Shown: one piece after another, positions 12,127 through 25,700 of the stretch
Layout: every line of letters starts with the position of its first letter
How positions within the stretch are numbered: the stretch's first letter is position 1
Program-made: the position numbers and the translations under genes
NCBI GenBank assembly: GCA_946800325.1
Contig: OX326961.1
Span: 16,676,215-16,740,214, forward strand
Direction: 5' to 3'
Source of the DNA: Luzula sylvatica
Taxonomy: Eukaryota > Streptophyta > Magnoliopsida > Poales > Juncaceae
Length of the DNA: 64,000 nucleotides
The notes under the pieces: generated by a model
Told to the model about the DNA's origin: nothing
Databases searched by the model: none
Seen by the model: the letters and a program-made list of their open reading frames with translations, nothing else

Positions 12127-12609
12127 ATTATTATTATATGATATTGTAGAAATATTATGAATAACATTGATATAATATCCGTTGTTATGCTTTTTCGTAA
12201 AATTATCTTATGCATCATATATTATTATACAATGACATTAATATAAATGTTATGTTAGATTGAAAAAATGGGATTTTTTTGTTATTGTAGAACATATACA
12301 TAATCATAGATAAATGAGATCAAATAATTTTACTATGAGGTGATATTATCAATATTATCATACAAATATGTATTTTATATTACAGTAGAAAACATAATTA
12401 ACATTGTCGCCGTGAGTATTCTCCTACTAATATCAAATATAGAATATGTATTTTATTTCATTTTTCAATAACACACTTCCAGATTATTGGTTTTCATGTT
12501 TCCAAATTTATTTCCTTCTACCTCTTGTCTTGTATAAATTTATAATTTAATATATTTTAATTTTGAAATTACAAAATAAGTATGACTTGAATTTTAAAAA
12601 TAATATTAT

Positions 12610-12812
12610 ACAACTATATAATAGTATCCGTTTTAATATCCGAACATGGTCTGTATTCATATTTGTATCCGACGATATCCGATATATCCGACGGTATCCG
12701 AATCGTATCGATATATGTTCAATATATGAACCGGATCTGCAGTAAAATAAATATGAATACGGATGGTATGATCACTATCAGAACCGTATCCAAACCGTTA
12801 ACACCCCTACAT
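12610..12812. mobile_element. Possible degraded hAT-like element rich in TATCCG motifs
   Basis: Many TATCCGA motifs occur, with an inverted pair around TGTATTCATATTT. The right border ccgttaacacccctac reads as TAGGGGTGTTAACGG inward, a common hAT-type end. The left border is degenerate and no target duplication was confirmed. Confidence 0.35.
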
Positions 12813-13957
12813 TCATTATAGTCGAATCAATTAATTTTACAATGATTTAAATTTTTCGTAAAAAATAGCGGTATGCATGTATGTGAAGGCTATTTGTAAA
12901 CAATAGAATTTTGAAGATAATTATCGCACTTTCTAACCTCCACATAATGTTTTTTTATCTCGAGTCACTTTGACTCCGCCGGAGTGATTAGTTAAGAGTT
13001 ACTTGTACCTAAAAATATATATATACACACAAAATCAGACTTTACGAGTCGAGCGAAGCACACCATAACACAATATTATAATTATAATTATAATTAGTAT
13101 AATTCTATTCTTTTTGCTCTCTGGATTGGGCCACGTCACCACTATTGGCCTGAACCGTTGGATTACAAATGAATGATCATATTTGATTTAAAGTTGCCTA
13201 GATCCGGTTCACATGCACCAAGTAACAAGTTGAAAATATCACAGTGACTGACCACTGTGTACCAAGAGCTTTCAAATTATTTGTTCTGCATATGATTGGT
13301 TTGTTTTTTTCCTGAAGATTGCGTGGTTTTATTTTTTCTATAATACTTATTGTTGTTCTGACTGGAATAGAGAACTTGGGAATGGTTTTGTTTGATTTTA
13401 TGAAATTCTGCTTCATTTGTTTTTAGAGGAATCTCTAATTAAATTGAAATTTTGTTTATGCATATTATTTTCTTCATACAAGTTGTATGATTGAAGTTTT
13501 GCCCATGAATTAATTAATTATGACATCCAAGTTTCAATTTTATTTCGAACAAAACACTAATATTGATTATTTCTTTATCCAATTATCTCAAATAATTTGA
13601 TTAAACACTAATCAATCAATATCTTTCCATTTGCAGACCCAAATGCACCGTAAAGATGGACTCGGCATAGTTAGTCATTCGTCATACGCGAATAATACGG
13701 TACGTAATACGTTCGTGTATAATTCGGATCAAACGTTTCTCAAGTCGGTCAAATATTCGGTCAAATAAAACGCAATACGCTAATAATTCGTCAATTTGGT
13801 TATTCGTATATAGTTATGTTTATTTAACATAATACGATGCAATAATTCGGTATATAAAAGTATATAAATGTTCATTTCCTTACCCATAAATAATTCAAAA
13901 TTATAATTATTTATTAAATAATATTTATTTTAGTTCAAAATCATAAATTTATATATT
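12813..13957. other. AT-rich intergenic DNA before the satellite
   Basis: No gene is recognised. A patch at 13660-13860 is rich in TAATACG/ATTCGG motifs, reminiscent of a transposon subterminal region, but without a terminal repeat I could define. A TATAATTATAATTATAAT run lies near 13075. Confidence 0.45.
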
Positions 13958-16900
13958 ACAAGAAAATTGAGTATTTTGCTTGTGTTATACTTCAATTTAA
14001 CAATTTTTTAAAAAATATCATAATTGAATTTTTAAGAAGGTGTTAGGCTTCAGTTTCTTGCATTTTTAAGAAATTTTTGAAAAAAATGAAATTTGTGTGT
14101 TTTAGTGTTTAATTACGAAGTATTTTAAGTACGACAAGAAAATTGAGTATTTTGCTTATGTTACACTTCAATTTAAAAAATATCATAATTGATTTTTTTG
14201 AAGGTGTTAGACTTTTGTTTTTACATTTTTAAGAAATTGAAATTTGTGGGTGTTAGTCTTCAATTACGGAGTATTTTGAGTATGAATGAAAATTGAGTAT
14301 TTTGTTTTCGTTACACTTCAATTTTAACATTATTTAAAAACATATCTTGATTTAATTTTTCGAAGGTGTTAGACTTCTGTTTTTGCATTTTAAAGAAATT
14401 TTTGAAAAAATAGAAATTTTTGTGTGTTAGTCTTAGATTACGGATTATTTTCAGTACGTCATGAAAATTGAGTATTTTTCTTCTGTTACACTTAAATTTT
14501 ACCATTTTTTAAAAATTATCTTGATTGAATTTTTCGAAGGTGCTAGACTTCAATTTTTGTATTTTTAAGAATTTGAAAAAATTCAATTTGTGTGTGTTAG
14601 CCTTCAATTACGGAGTATTTTGAGTACGACATTAAAATTGTGCATTTTTCTTGTGGTACACTTCAATTTTGAATTTTTTTAAAAAAAATATCATAATTGA
14701 ATTTTTTGAAGGTGTTAGACTTCCGTTTTCACATTTTTCAGAAATTTTGGAAAAAATTGAAATTTGTGTATGTTAGTCTTCAATTACGGAGTATTTTGAG
14801 TACGACGTGAAAATTAAGTATTTTGCTTGTGTTATATTTCAATTTTAGCATTTTTTAAAAAATATCATAATTGAATCTTTTGAAGGTGTAAGACTTCTGT
14901 TTTTGCATTTTTCGGAAATTTTGGAAAAAATTGAAATTTCTGTATGTTAGTCTTCATTTACGGAGTACTTTTAGTACGATGCGAAAATTGAATATTTTGC
15001 TTTTGTTACACTTCAATTTTAACATTTTTTCAAAAAAATATCTTCATTGAATTTTTCGAAGGTGTTAGACTTCAATTTTTGCATTTATAAGGAATTTTTG
15101 AAAAAATGAAATTTGTGTGTGTTAGTCTTCAATTACGCGGTATTTTTAGTACGGCATGAAAATTGAGTATTTTGCGTGTGTTACACTTCAATTTTAACAT
15201 TTTTTCATAAAATATCATAATTGAATTTTTTGAAGGTGTTAGACTTCGGTTTTTGCATTTTTAAGAATTTTTTGAAAAAATTGAAACTTGTGTGTGTTAG
15301 TCTTCAATTACAGAGTATTTTGAGTACGACACGAAAATTGAGTATTTTGCTTTTGTTACACTTCAATTTTAACATTTTTTAAAAAAATATCTTGACTGAA
15401 TTTTTCGAAGGTGTTAGACATCAATTTTTGTATTTTTAAGAAATAGAAAAAAATTAAATTTGTGTTTGCTAGTATTCAATTACGGAGTATTTTGAGTACG
15501 CCATCAAAATTGTGTATTTTTCTTGTGGTACGCTTCAATTTTGAAATTTTTAAAAAAAATATCATAATTGAATTTTTTGAAGGTGTTAGACTTCTGTTTT
15601 CACATTTTTCGGAAATTTTGGAAAAAATTGAAATTTGTGTATGTTAGTCTTCAATTACGGAGTATTTTGAATAGGACTTGAAAATTGAGTATTTTGCATG
15701 CGTTATACTTCAATTTTAACTATTTTTTAAAAAATATCATAATTGAATCTTTTGAGGTGTAAGACTTCTGTTTTTGCATTTTTCAGAAATTTTGGAAAAA
15801 ATTGAAATTTGTGTATGTTAGTCTTCAATTACGAAGTAATTTTAGTACGATGCGAAAATTGAGTATTTTGCTTTTTTTACACTTCAATTTTAACATTTTT
15901 GAATAAATATCTGGATTGAATTTTTTGAAGGTGTTAGACTTCAATTTTTGCATTTATAAGGAATTTTTGGAAAAATGAAATTTGTGTGTGTTAGTCTAAA
16001 ATTACGGAGTATTTTGAGTACGACATGAAAATTGAGTATTTTGCTTGTGTTACACTTCAATTTTAAATTTAAAAAAAATATCATAATTGAATTTTTTTGA
16101 AGGTGTTAGACTTCTGTATTTGCATTTTTCAGAAATTTTGAAAAAAATTGAAATTTGTGTATGTTACTCTTCAATTACTGAGTATTTTTCTTGTATTACA
16201 TTTCAATTTTAACATTATTTTAAAAAATATCATAATTGAATTTTTATTAAGGTGTTAGACTTCTGTTTTTGCATTTTTAAGAATTTTTAGAAAAATTGAA
16301 ATTTGTGTGTGTTGGTCTTCAATTAGGGAGTATTTTGAGTTTGACATGAAAATTGAGCATTTTGCTTGTGTTATATTTCAAATTTCAAATTTCAAATTTT
16401 AAAACAATATCATAATTGAATTTTCCGAAGGTGTTAGACTTCAGTTTTTTGCATTTTAAGAAAATTTTGAAAAAAATGAAATTTGTGTGTGTTAGTGTTT
16501 AATTACGGAGTATTTTGAGTACGACATGAAAATTGAGTATTTTGCTTGTGTTACACTTCAATTTTAATATTTAAAAAAAAAATAATAATAATTGATTTTT
16601 TTGAAAGTGTTAGACTTCTGTTTTAGCATTTTTCAGAAATTTTGGAAGAAATTGAAATTTGTGTATGTTAGTCTTCAATTTCGGAGTATTTTGAGTACAA
16701 CATGGAAATTGAGTATTTTGCTTGTATTACATTTCAATTTTAACATTTTAAAAAAATATATAATAATTTAATTTTTTTAAGGTGTCAGACTTCTGTTTTT
16801 GTATTTTTAAGAATTTTTAGAAAAATTAAAATTTGTGTGTGTTAGTCTTCAATTAGGGAGTACTTTGAGTATGACATGAGAATTGAGCATTTTGCTTGTG

Positions 16901-18425
16901 TTATATTTCAAATTTCAAATTTTAAAAAAAATATCATAATTGAATTTTTCGAAGGTGTTAGACTTCACATTTTTGCATTTTTAAGAATTTTTTTAATAAA
17001 TTGAAATTTGTGGGTGTTAGTCTTCAATTACGGAGTATTTTGAGTACGAAATGAAAATTGAGTATTTTGATTTTGTTGGACTTCAATTTTAACATTTTTT
17101 GAAAAAATACCTTGATTGAATTTTTCAATGGTGTTAGATTTCTATTTTTTCATTTTAAATAAATTTTTGAAAAAATTGAAATTTGTGTGTGTTAGTCTTA
17201 GATTACGGAGTATTTTCAGTACGACATGAAAATTGAGTATTTATCTTCTGTTACACTTAAATTTTACGATTTAAAAAAAAAATATCTTCTTGAATTACGC
17301 AGTATTTTGAGTACGACATGAACATTGAGTATTTTGCGTGTGTTACACTTCAATTTTAACATTTTTTCAAAAAATGTAATAATTGAATTTTTTGAAGGTG
17401 TTAGACTTCTGTTTTTGCATTTTTATGAATTTTTTGAAAAAATTGAAACTTGTGTGTGTTAGTCTTCAATTACAGAGTATTTTTAGTACGACACGAAAAT
17501 TGAGTATTTTGATTTTGTTACACTCAATTTTTAGATTTTTTTAAAATATATCTTGATTGAATTTTTCGAAGCTGTTAGACTTCAATTTTTGCATTTGAAG
17601 AATTTTTTGAAAAAAATGAAATTTGTGTGGGTGTGTCTTCAATTACGGAGTATGTTGAGTACGACATGAAAATTGAGTATTTTGCTTGTGTTATACTTCA
17701 ATTTTAACAAACTTTTAAAAAATATCATAATTGAATTTTTTGAAGGTGTTAGACTTCTGTTTTGGCATTTTTCAGAAATTTTGGAAATTTTTTAAATTTG
17801 TGTATATTAGTCTTCAATTACGAAGTATTTTGAGTACGATATGAAAATTGAGTATCTTGCTTGTATTACATTTCTATTTTAACATTTTTAAAAAATATCA
17901 TAATTGAATTTTTTGAAGGTGTCAGACTTCTGTTTTTCCATTTTTAAGAATTGTTTGAAAAAAATTGAAACTTGTGTGTGTTAGTCTTTAATTACGGAGT
18001 ATTTTCAGTACGACATGAAAATTGAGTATTTAGCTTGTGTTATACTTCAATTTTATCAAATTTTAAAAAAATATATTAATTGAATTTTTTGAAGGTGTCA
18101 GACTTCTGTTTTGGCATTTTTCAGAAATTTTGGAAAAAATTTAAATTTGTGTATGTTAGTCTTCAATTACGAAATATTTTGAGTACGACATGAAAATTGA
18201 GTATCTTGCTTGTATTACATTTCTATTTTAACATTTTTAAAAAAAATATCATAATTGAATTTTTTTGAAGGTGTTAGATTTCTGTTTTTGCATTTTTAAG
18301 AATTTTTTGAAAAAATTGAAACTTGTGTGTGTTAGTGTTCAATTACAGAGTATTTTTAGTACAGCACGAAAATTGAGTATTTTGATTTTGTTACACTTCA
18401 ATTTTAACATTTTTTAAAAAAATAT

Positions 18426-21400
18426 CTTGATTGAAATTTTCGAAGCTGTAAGACTTCAATATTAGCATTTTAAAGAATTTTTTGAAAAAAATGAAATTTG
18501 TGTGTGTGTGTGTGTCTACAATTACGGAGTAATTTGAGTACAACATGAAAATTGAGTATTTTGCTTGTATACTTCAATTTTATCAAATTTTTATAAAATA
18601 TCATAGAATTTTTTCGAAGGTGTTAGACTTCTGTTTTGGCATTTTTCAGAAATTTTGGAAAAAATTTAAATTTGTGTATGTTAGTCTTCAATTAAGGAGT
18701 ATTTTGAGTACGACATAAAAATTAAGTAACTTGCTTGTGTTACATTTCTATTTTAACATTTTTAAAAAAAATATCATAATTGAATTTTTTGAAGGTGTTA
18801 GACTTCTGTTTTTGCATTTTTAAGATTTTTTGAAAAAATTGAAACTTGTGTGTGTCAGTCTTCAATTACGGAGTATTTTGAGTACGACACGAAAATTGAG
18901 TATTTTTCTATTGTTAGACTTCAATTTTCACAATTTTTTAAAAAAATACCTTGATTGACTTTTTCGAAGGTGTTAGACTTCAATTTTTGCATTTTGAAGA
19001 ATTTTTAGACAAAAAATGAAATTTGTGTGGGTGTGTCTTCAATTACGGAGTACTTTGAGTACGACATGAAAATTGAGTACTTTGCTTGTTTTATACTTCA
19101 ATTTTAACAAATTTTTAAAAAATATCATAATTGAATTTTTTGAAGGTGTTAGACTTCTGTTTTTGGATTTTTCAGAAATTTTCGAAAAAAATTAAATTTG
19201 TGTATGTTAGTCATTAATTAATGGAGAATTTTGAGTACGACATGAAAATTGAGTATTTTGCTTGTATAACATTTCAATTTTAACAATTTTTAAAAAAAAT
19301 ATCATAATTGAATGTTTTGAAGGTGATAGACTTCTGTTTTTGCATTTTTAAGAATTTTTTGAAAAAATTGAAACTTGTGTGTGTTAGTCTTCAATTACAG
19401 AGTATTTTTAGTACGACACGAAAAATAGATTATTTTGACTTTGTTACACTTCAATTTTAACATTTTTTAAAAAAATATCTTGCTTGAATTTTTCGAAGCT
19501 GTTAGACTTCAATTTTTGCATTTTGAAGAATTTTTTGAAAAAAATGAAATTTGTGTGTGTGTGTGTGTGTCTTCAATTACGGAATATTTTGAGTACAACA
19601 TGAAAATTAAGTATTTTGCTTGTGTTATACTTCAATTTTATCAAATTTTTAAAAAATATCATAATTGAATTTTTTGAAGGTGTTAGACTTCTGTTTTGGC
19701 ATTTTTCAAAAATTTTGGTAAAAATTTAAATTTGTGTATGTTAGTGTTCAATTACGGAGTATTTTGAGTACGACAAGAAAATTGAGTATCTTGCTTGTGT
19801 TATATTTCTATTTTAACATTTTAAAAAAAAATATCATAATTGAATTTTTTGAAGGTGTTAGACTTCTGTTTTTGCATTTTTAAGAATTTTTTGAAAAAAT
19901 TGAAACTTTTGCGTGTTAGTCTTCAATTACGGAGTGTTTTGAGTACGACACGAAAATTGAGTATTTTGATTTTGTTACACTTCAATTTTAACATTTTTTT
20001 AAAAAACATCTTGATTGAATTTTTTGAAGCTGTTAGACTTCAATTTTTGAATTTTGGAGAATGTTTTGAAAAAAATGAAATTTGTGTGTGTGTGTGTGTG
20101 TGTCTTCAATTACGGAGTATTTTGAGTACGACATGAAAATTGAGTATTTTGCTTGTGTCATACTTCAATTTTATCAAATTTTTATAAAATATCATAATTG
20201 AATTTTTTGAAGGTGTTAGATTTCTGTTTTGGAATTTTTCAGAAATTTTGGAAAATATTTAAATTTGTGTATGTTAGTCTTCAATAAAGGAGTATTTTGA
20301 GTACGACACGAAAATTGAGTATCTTGCTTGTGTTACATTTCTATTTTAACATTTTAAAAAAAATATCATAATTGAATTTTTTGAAGGTGTTAGACTTCTG
20401 TTTTTGCATTTTTAAGAATTTTTTGAAAAAATTGAAAGTTGTGTGTGTTAGTCTTCAATTACGGAGTATTTTGAGTACGACACGAAAATTGAGTATTTTT
20501 CTTTTGTTAGACTTCAATTTTAACATTTTTTTTAAAAAAATATCTTGATTGAATTTTTCGAAGGTGTTCGACTTCAATTTTTGCATTTTGAAGAATTTTT
20601 TGAAAAAAAATGAAATTTGTGTGGGTGTGTCTTCAATTACGGAGTATGTTGAGTACGACATGAAAATTGAGTATTTTGCTTGTGTTATACTTCAATTTAA
20701 ACAAACTTTTAAAAAATATCATAATTGAATTTTTTGAAGGTGTTAGACTTCTGTTTTTGCATTTTTCTGAAATTTTGGAAAAAAATTAAATTTGTGTATG
20801 TTAGTCTTTAATTATGGAGAATTTTGAGTACGATATGAAAATTGAGTATTTTTCTTGTATAACATTTCAATTTTAATAATTTTTTAAAAAAATATCATAA
20901 TTGAATTTTTTGAAGGTGTTAGACTTCTGTTTTTTGCATTTTTAAGAATTTTTTGGAAAAATTGAAACTTGTGTGTGTAAGTCTTCAATTACAGAGTATT
21001 TTTAGTACGACACGAAAATTGAGTATTTTGATTTTGTTACACTTCAATTTTAACATTTTCTATAAAAATATCTTGATTGAATTTTTCGAAGCTGATAGAC
21101 TTCAATTTTTGCATTTTGAAGAATTTTATGAAAAAAATGAAATTTGTGTGTGTGGGTGTCTTCAATTACGGAATATTTTGAGTACGACATGAAAATTGAG
21201 TATTTTGCTTGTGTGATACTTCAATTTTATCAAATTTTTAAAAAATATCATAATTGAATTTTTTTGAAGGTTACTTCTATTTTGGCATTTTTCAGAAATT
21301 TTGGAAAAAATTTAAATTTGTGCATGTTAGTATTCAATTACGGAGTATTTTGAGTATGACATGAAAATTGAGTATCTTGCTTGTGTTATATTTCAATTTT

Positions 21401-21667
21401 AACAGTTTTAAAAAAAATATCATAATTGAATTTTTTGAAGGTGTTAGACTTCTATTTTTGCATTTTTAAGAATTGTTTGAAAAAATTGAAACTTTTGTGT
21501 GTTTGTCTTCAATTACGGAGTATTTTGAGTACGACACGAAAATTGAGTATTTTGCTTTTTTTATACTTCAATTTTAACATTTTTAAAAAAAAATAACTTG
21601 ATTGAATTTTTCGAAGGTGTTAGACTTCAATTTTTTCATTTTGAAGATTTTTTTGAATAAAATGAAA

Positions 21668-21731
<64 letters not shown>

Positions 21732-24700
21732 TTCGATTACGGAGTATTTTGAGTACGACATGAAAATGGAGTATTTTGCTTGTGTTATACTTCAATTTTA
21801 TCAAATTTTTAAAAAATATCATAATTGAATTTTTTGAAGGTGTTAGATTTCTGTTTTGGTATTTTTCAAAAAATTTGGGAAAAATTTAAATTTGGGTATG
21901 TTAGTCTTTAATTATGGAGAATTTTGAGTACGACAAGAAAATTGAGTATTTTGCTTGTAAAAAATATCTTGATTGAATTTTTCGAAGCTGTTAGACTTCA
22001 ATTTTTGCATTTTGAAGAATTTTTTGAAAAAAATGATATTTGTGTGTGTGTGTGTGTGTGTGTGTCTTCAATTACGGAGTATTTTGAGTACGACCTGAAA
22101 ATTGAGTATTTTGCTTGTGTTATACTTCAATTTTATCAAATTTTTATAAAATATCATAATTGAATTTTTTGAAGGTGTTAGACTTGTGTTTTGCCATTTT
22201 TCAGAAATTTTGGAAAAAATTTAAATTTGTGTATGTTAGTCTTCAATTAAGGAGGATTTGAGTTCGACATGAAAATTAAGTATCTTGCTTGTGTTACATT
22301 TCTATTTTAACATTTTTAAAAAAAATATCATAATTCGTTTTTTGAAGGTGTTAAACTTCTGTTTTTGCATTTTTAAGAATTCTTTGAAAAAATTAAAACT
22401 TGTGTGTGTTAGTCTTCAATTACGGAGTATTTTGAGTACGACACGAAAATTGAGTATTTTTCTTTTGTTAGACTTCAATTTTAACAGTTTTCAAAAAAAA
22501 TATCTTGATTGAATTTTTCGAAGGTGTTAGACTTCAATTTTTGCATTCTGAAGAATTTTTTGAAAAAAATTGAAATTTGTGTGGGTGTGTCTTCAATTAC
22601 GGAGTATTTTGAGGACGACATGAAAATTGAGTATTTTGCTTGTGATATACTTCAATTTTAACAAATTTTTAAAAAATATCATAATTGAATTTTTTGAAGG
22701 TTTTAGACTTCTGTTTTTGCATTTTTCAGAAATTTTGGAAAAAAATTAAATTTGTGTATGTTAGTCTTTAATTATGGAGGATTTTGAGTACGACATGAAA
22801 ATTGAGTATTTTTCTTGTATAACATTTCAATTTTAACAATTTTTAAAAACAATATCATAATTGAATTTTTTGAAGGTGTTAAAATTCTGTTTTTGCATTT
22901 TTAAGAATTTTTTGAAAAATTTGAAACTTGTGTGTGTTAGTCTTCAATTACAGAGTATTTTTAGTACGACACGAAAATTGAGTATTTTGATTTTGTTACA
23001 CTTCCATTTTAACATTTTTTGAAAAAAATATCTTGATTGAATTTTTCGAAGCGGGTAGACTTCAATTTTTGCATTTTGAAGATTTTTTTGAAAAAAATGA
23101 AATTTGTGTGTGGGTCTTCAATTACGGAGTATTTTGCGTACGACATAAAAATTGAGTATTTTGCTTGTGTTATACTTCAATTTTATTATGTTATACTTCA
23201 ATTTTATTAAATTTTTTAAAATTATTATAATTGAATTTTTTGAAGGTGTTAGACTTCTGTTTTTGCATTTTTCAGAAATTTTGGAAAAAATTTAAATTTG
23301 TGTATGTTAGTCTTCAATTAAGGAGTATTTTGAGTACGACATGAAAATTGAGTATCTTGCTTGTGTTACATTTCCATTTTAACATTTTAAAAAAAAAATA
23401 TCATAATTGAATTTTTTGAAGGTGTTAGACTTCTGTTTTTGCATTTTTAAGAATTTTTTGAAAAAATTGAAACTTGTGTGTGTTAGTCTTCAATTACGGA
23501 GTATTTTGAGTATGACACGAAAATTGAGTATTTTTCTTTTGTTACACTTCAATTTTAACATTTTTTTAAAAAAATATCTTGATTGAATTTTTCGAAGGTG
23601 TTAGACCTCAATTTTTGCATTTTGAAGAATTTTTTGAAAAAAAATGAAGTTTGTGTGGGTGTGTCTTCAATTACGGAGTATTTTGAGTACAACATGAATC
23701 AGTATTTTGCTTGTGTTATACTTCAATTTTAACAAATTTTTAAAAAATATCATAATTGAATTTTTTGAAGGTGTTAGACTTCTGTTTCGCATTTATCAGA
23801 AATTTGGGAAAAAATTAAATTTGTGTATGTTAGTCATTAATTATGGAGAATTTTGAGTACGACATGAAAATTGAGTATTTTGCTTGTATAACATTTCAAT
23901 TTTAACAATTTTATAAACAAATATCATAATTGAAGTTTTTGAAGGTGTTAGACTTCTGTTTTTGCATTTTTAAGAATTTTTTGAAAAAATTAAAACTTGT
24001 GTGTGTTAGTCTTCAATTACAGAGTATTTTTAGTACGACACAAAAATTGAGTATTTTGATTTTGTTACACTTCAATTTTATCATTTTTTGAAAAATATCT
24101 TGACTGAATATTTCGAAGCTAGACTTCAATTTTTGCATTTTCAAGAATTTTTTGAAAAACATGAAATTTGTGTTTGTGTGTGTCTTTAATTACGGAGTAT
24201 TTTGAGTACGACATGAAAATTGAGTATTTTGCTTGTGTTATACTTCAATTTTATCAAATTTTTAAAAAATATCATAATTGAATTTTTTGAAGGTGTTAGA
24301 CTTCTGTTTTGGCATTTTTTAGAAATTTTGGAAAAAATTTAAATTTGGGTATGTTAGTCTTCAATTACGGAATATTTTGAGTACGACATGAAAATTGAGT
24401 ATCTTGCTTGTATTATATTTCTATTTTAACATTTTTAAAAAAAATATCATAATTGAATTTTTTTGATGGTGTCAGACTTCTGTTTTTGCATTTTTAAGAA
24501 AATTCGGAAAAAATTGAAACTTGTGTGTGTTAGTCTTCAATTACGGAGTATTTTGAGTACGACACAAAAATTGAGTATTTTTCTTTTGTTACGTTTCAAT
24601 TTTATCATTTTTTAAAAAAAAAATCTTGTATGAATTTTTCGAAGGTGTTGTTAGACTTCAATTTTTTGCATTTTGAAGAATTTTTTGAAAAATATGAAAT

Positions 24701-25700
24701 TTGTGTGGTTGTGTCTTCAATTACGGAGTATTTTGAGTGCGACATGAAAATTGAGTATTTTGCTTGTGTTATACTTCAATTTTAACAAATTTTTAAAAAA
24801 TATCATAATTGAATTTTTTGAAGGTGTCAGACTTCTGTTTTTGCATTTTTCAGAAATTTTGAAAAAAATTGAAATTTGTGTATGTTAGTCTTCAATTACG
24901 GAGTATTTTGAGTACGGCATGAAAATTGAGTATCTTGCTTGTGTTATATTTCTATTTTAACATTTTAAAAAAAATATCATAATTGAATTTTTTGAAGGTG
25001 TTAGTCTTCTGTTTTTGCATTTTTAAGAATTTTTTGAAAAACATGAAACTTTTGTGTGTTAGTCTTCAATTACGGAGTATTTTGAGTACGACACGAAAAT
25101 TGAGTATTTTGATTTTGTTATACTTTAATTTTAACATTTTTAAAAAAATATCTTGATTGAATTTTTCGAAGGTGTCAGACTTCAATTTTTGCATTTTGAA
25201 GATTTTTTTGGAAAAAATGAAATTTGTGTGTGTGTGTGTGTGTGTCTTCAATTACGGAGTATTTTGAGTACGACACAAAAATTTAGTATTTTGCTTGTGT
25301 TATACTTCAATTTTAACAAATTTTTAAAAAATATCATAATTGAATTTTTTTGAAGGTGTTAACGACTTCTGTTTTTGCATTTTTCAGAAATTTTTGAAAA
25401 AATTGAATTTTGTGTATGTTAGTCTTCAATTACGGAGAATTTTGAGTACAACATGCAAATTGAGTATTTTGCTTGTTTAACATTTCAATTTTAACATATT
25501 TAAAAAAATTCAAAATAGAATTTTTTGAAGGTGTTAGACTTCTGTTTTTGCAGTTTTAAGAATTTTTAGAAAAAATTGAAATTTGTGTGTGTTAGTCTTC
25601 AATTAGGGCGTATTTTGAGTACGACATGGAAATTAAGTATTTTTCTTGTGTTATATTTCAAATTTCGAATTTTAAAAAAATATCATAATTGAATTTTTCG
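18426..25700. repeat. Trimeric higher-order repeat (~528 bp) inside the satellite
   Basis: A monomer variant marked by atatcttgattgaatttttc instead of atatcataattgaat recurs at about 18426, 18950, 19479, 20010, 20544, 21072, 21597, 21968, 22504, 23032, 23578, 24099, 24624 and 25152. Steps are 521-546 bp apart from one of 371 bp, which marks an internal deletion. Each period holds three variants: one with the cttgattg core often followed by a TG run, one with ggcatttttcagaaattttgg, and one with attgaaacttgtgtgtgtta. Flanking monomers at 14-17.5 kb and 25.7-37.5 kb are less regular. Confidence 0.8.
21671..21730. repeat. (TG)n microsatellite grown inside a satellite monomer
   Basis: About 30 TG units sit at the position where other monomers of the same variant have 2-10 units (for example near 18500, 19550, 20085, 22045 and 25230). 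It is an expanded version of a short TG run built into that monomer class. Confidence 0.85.
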
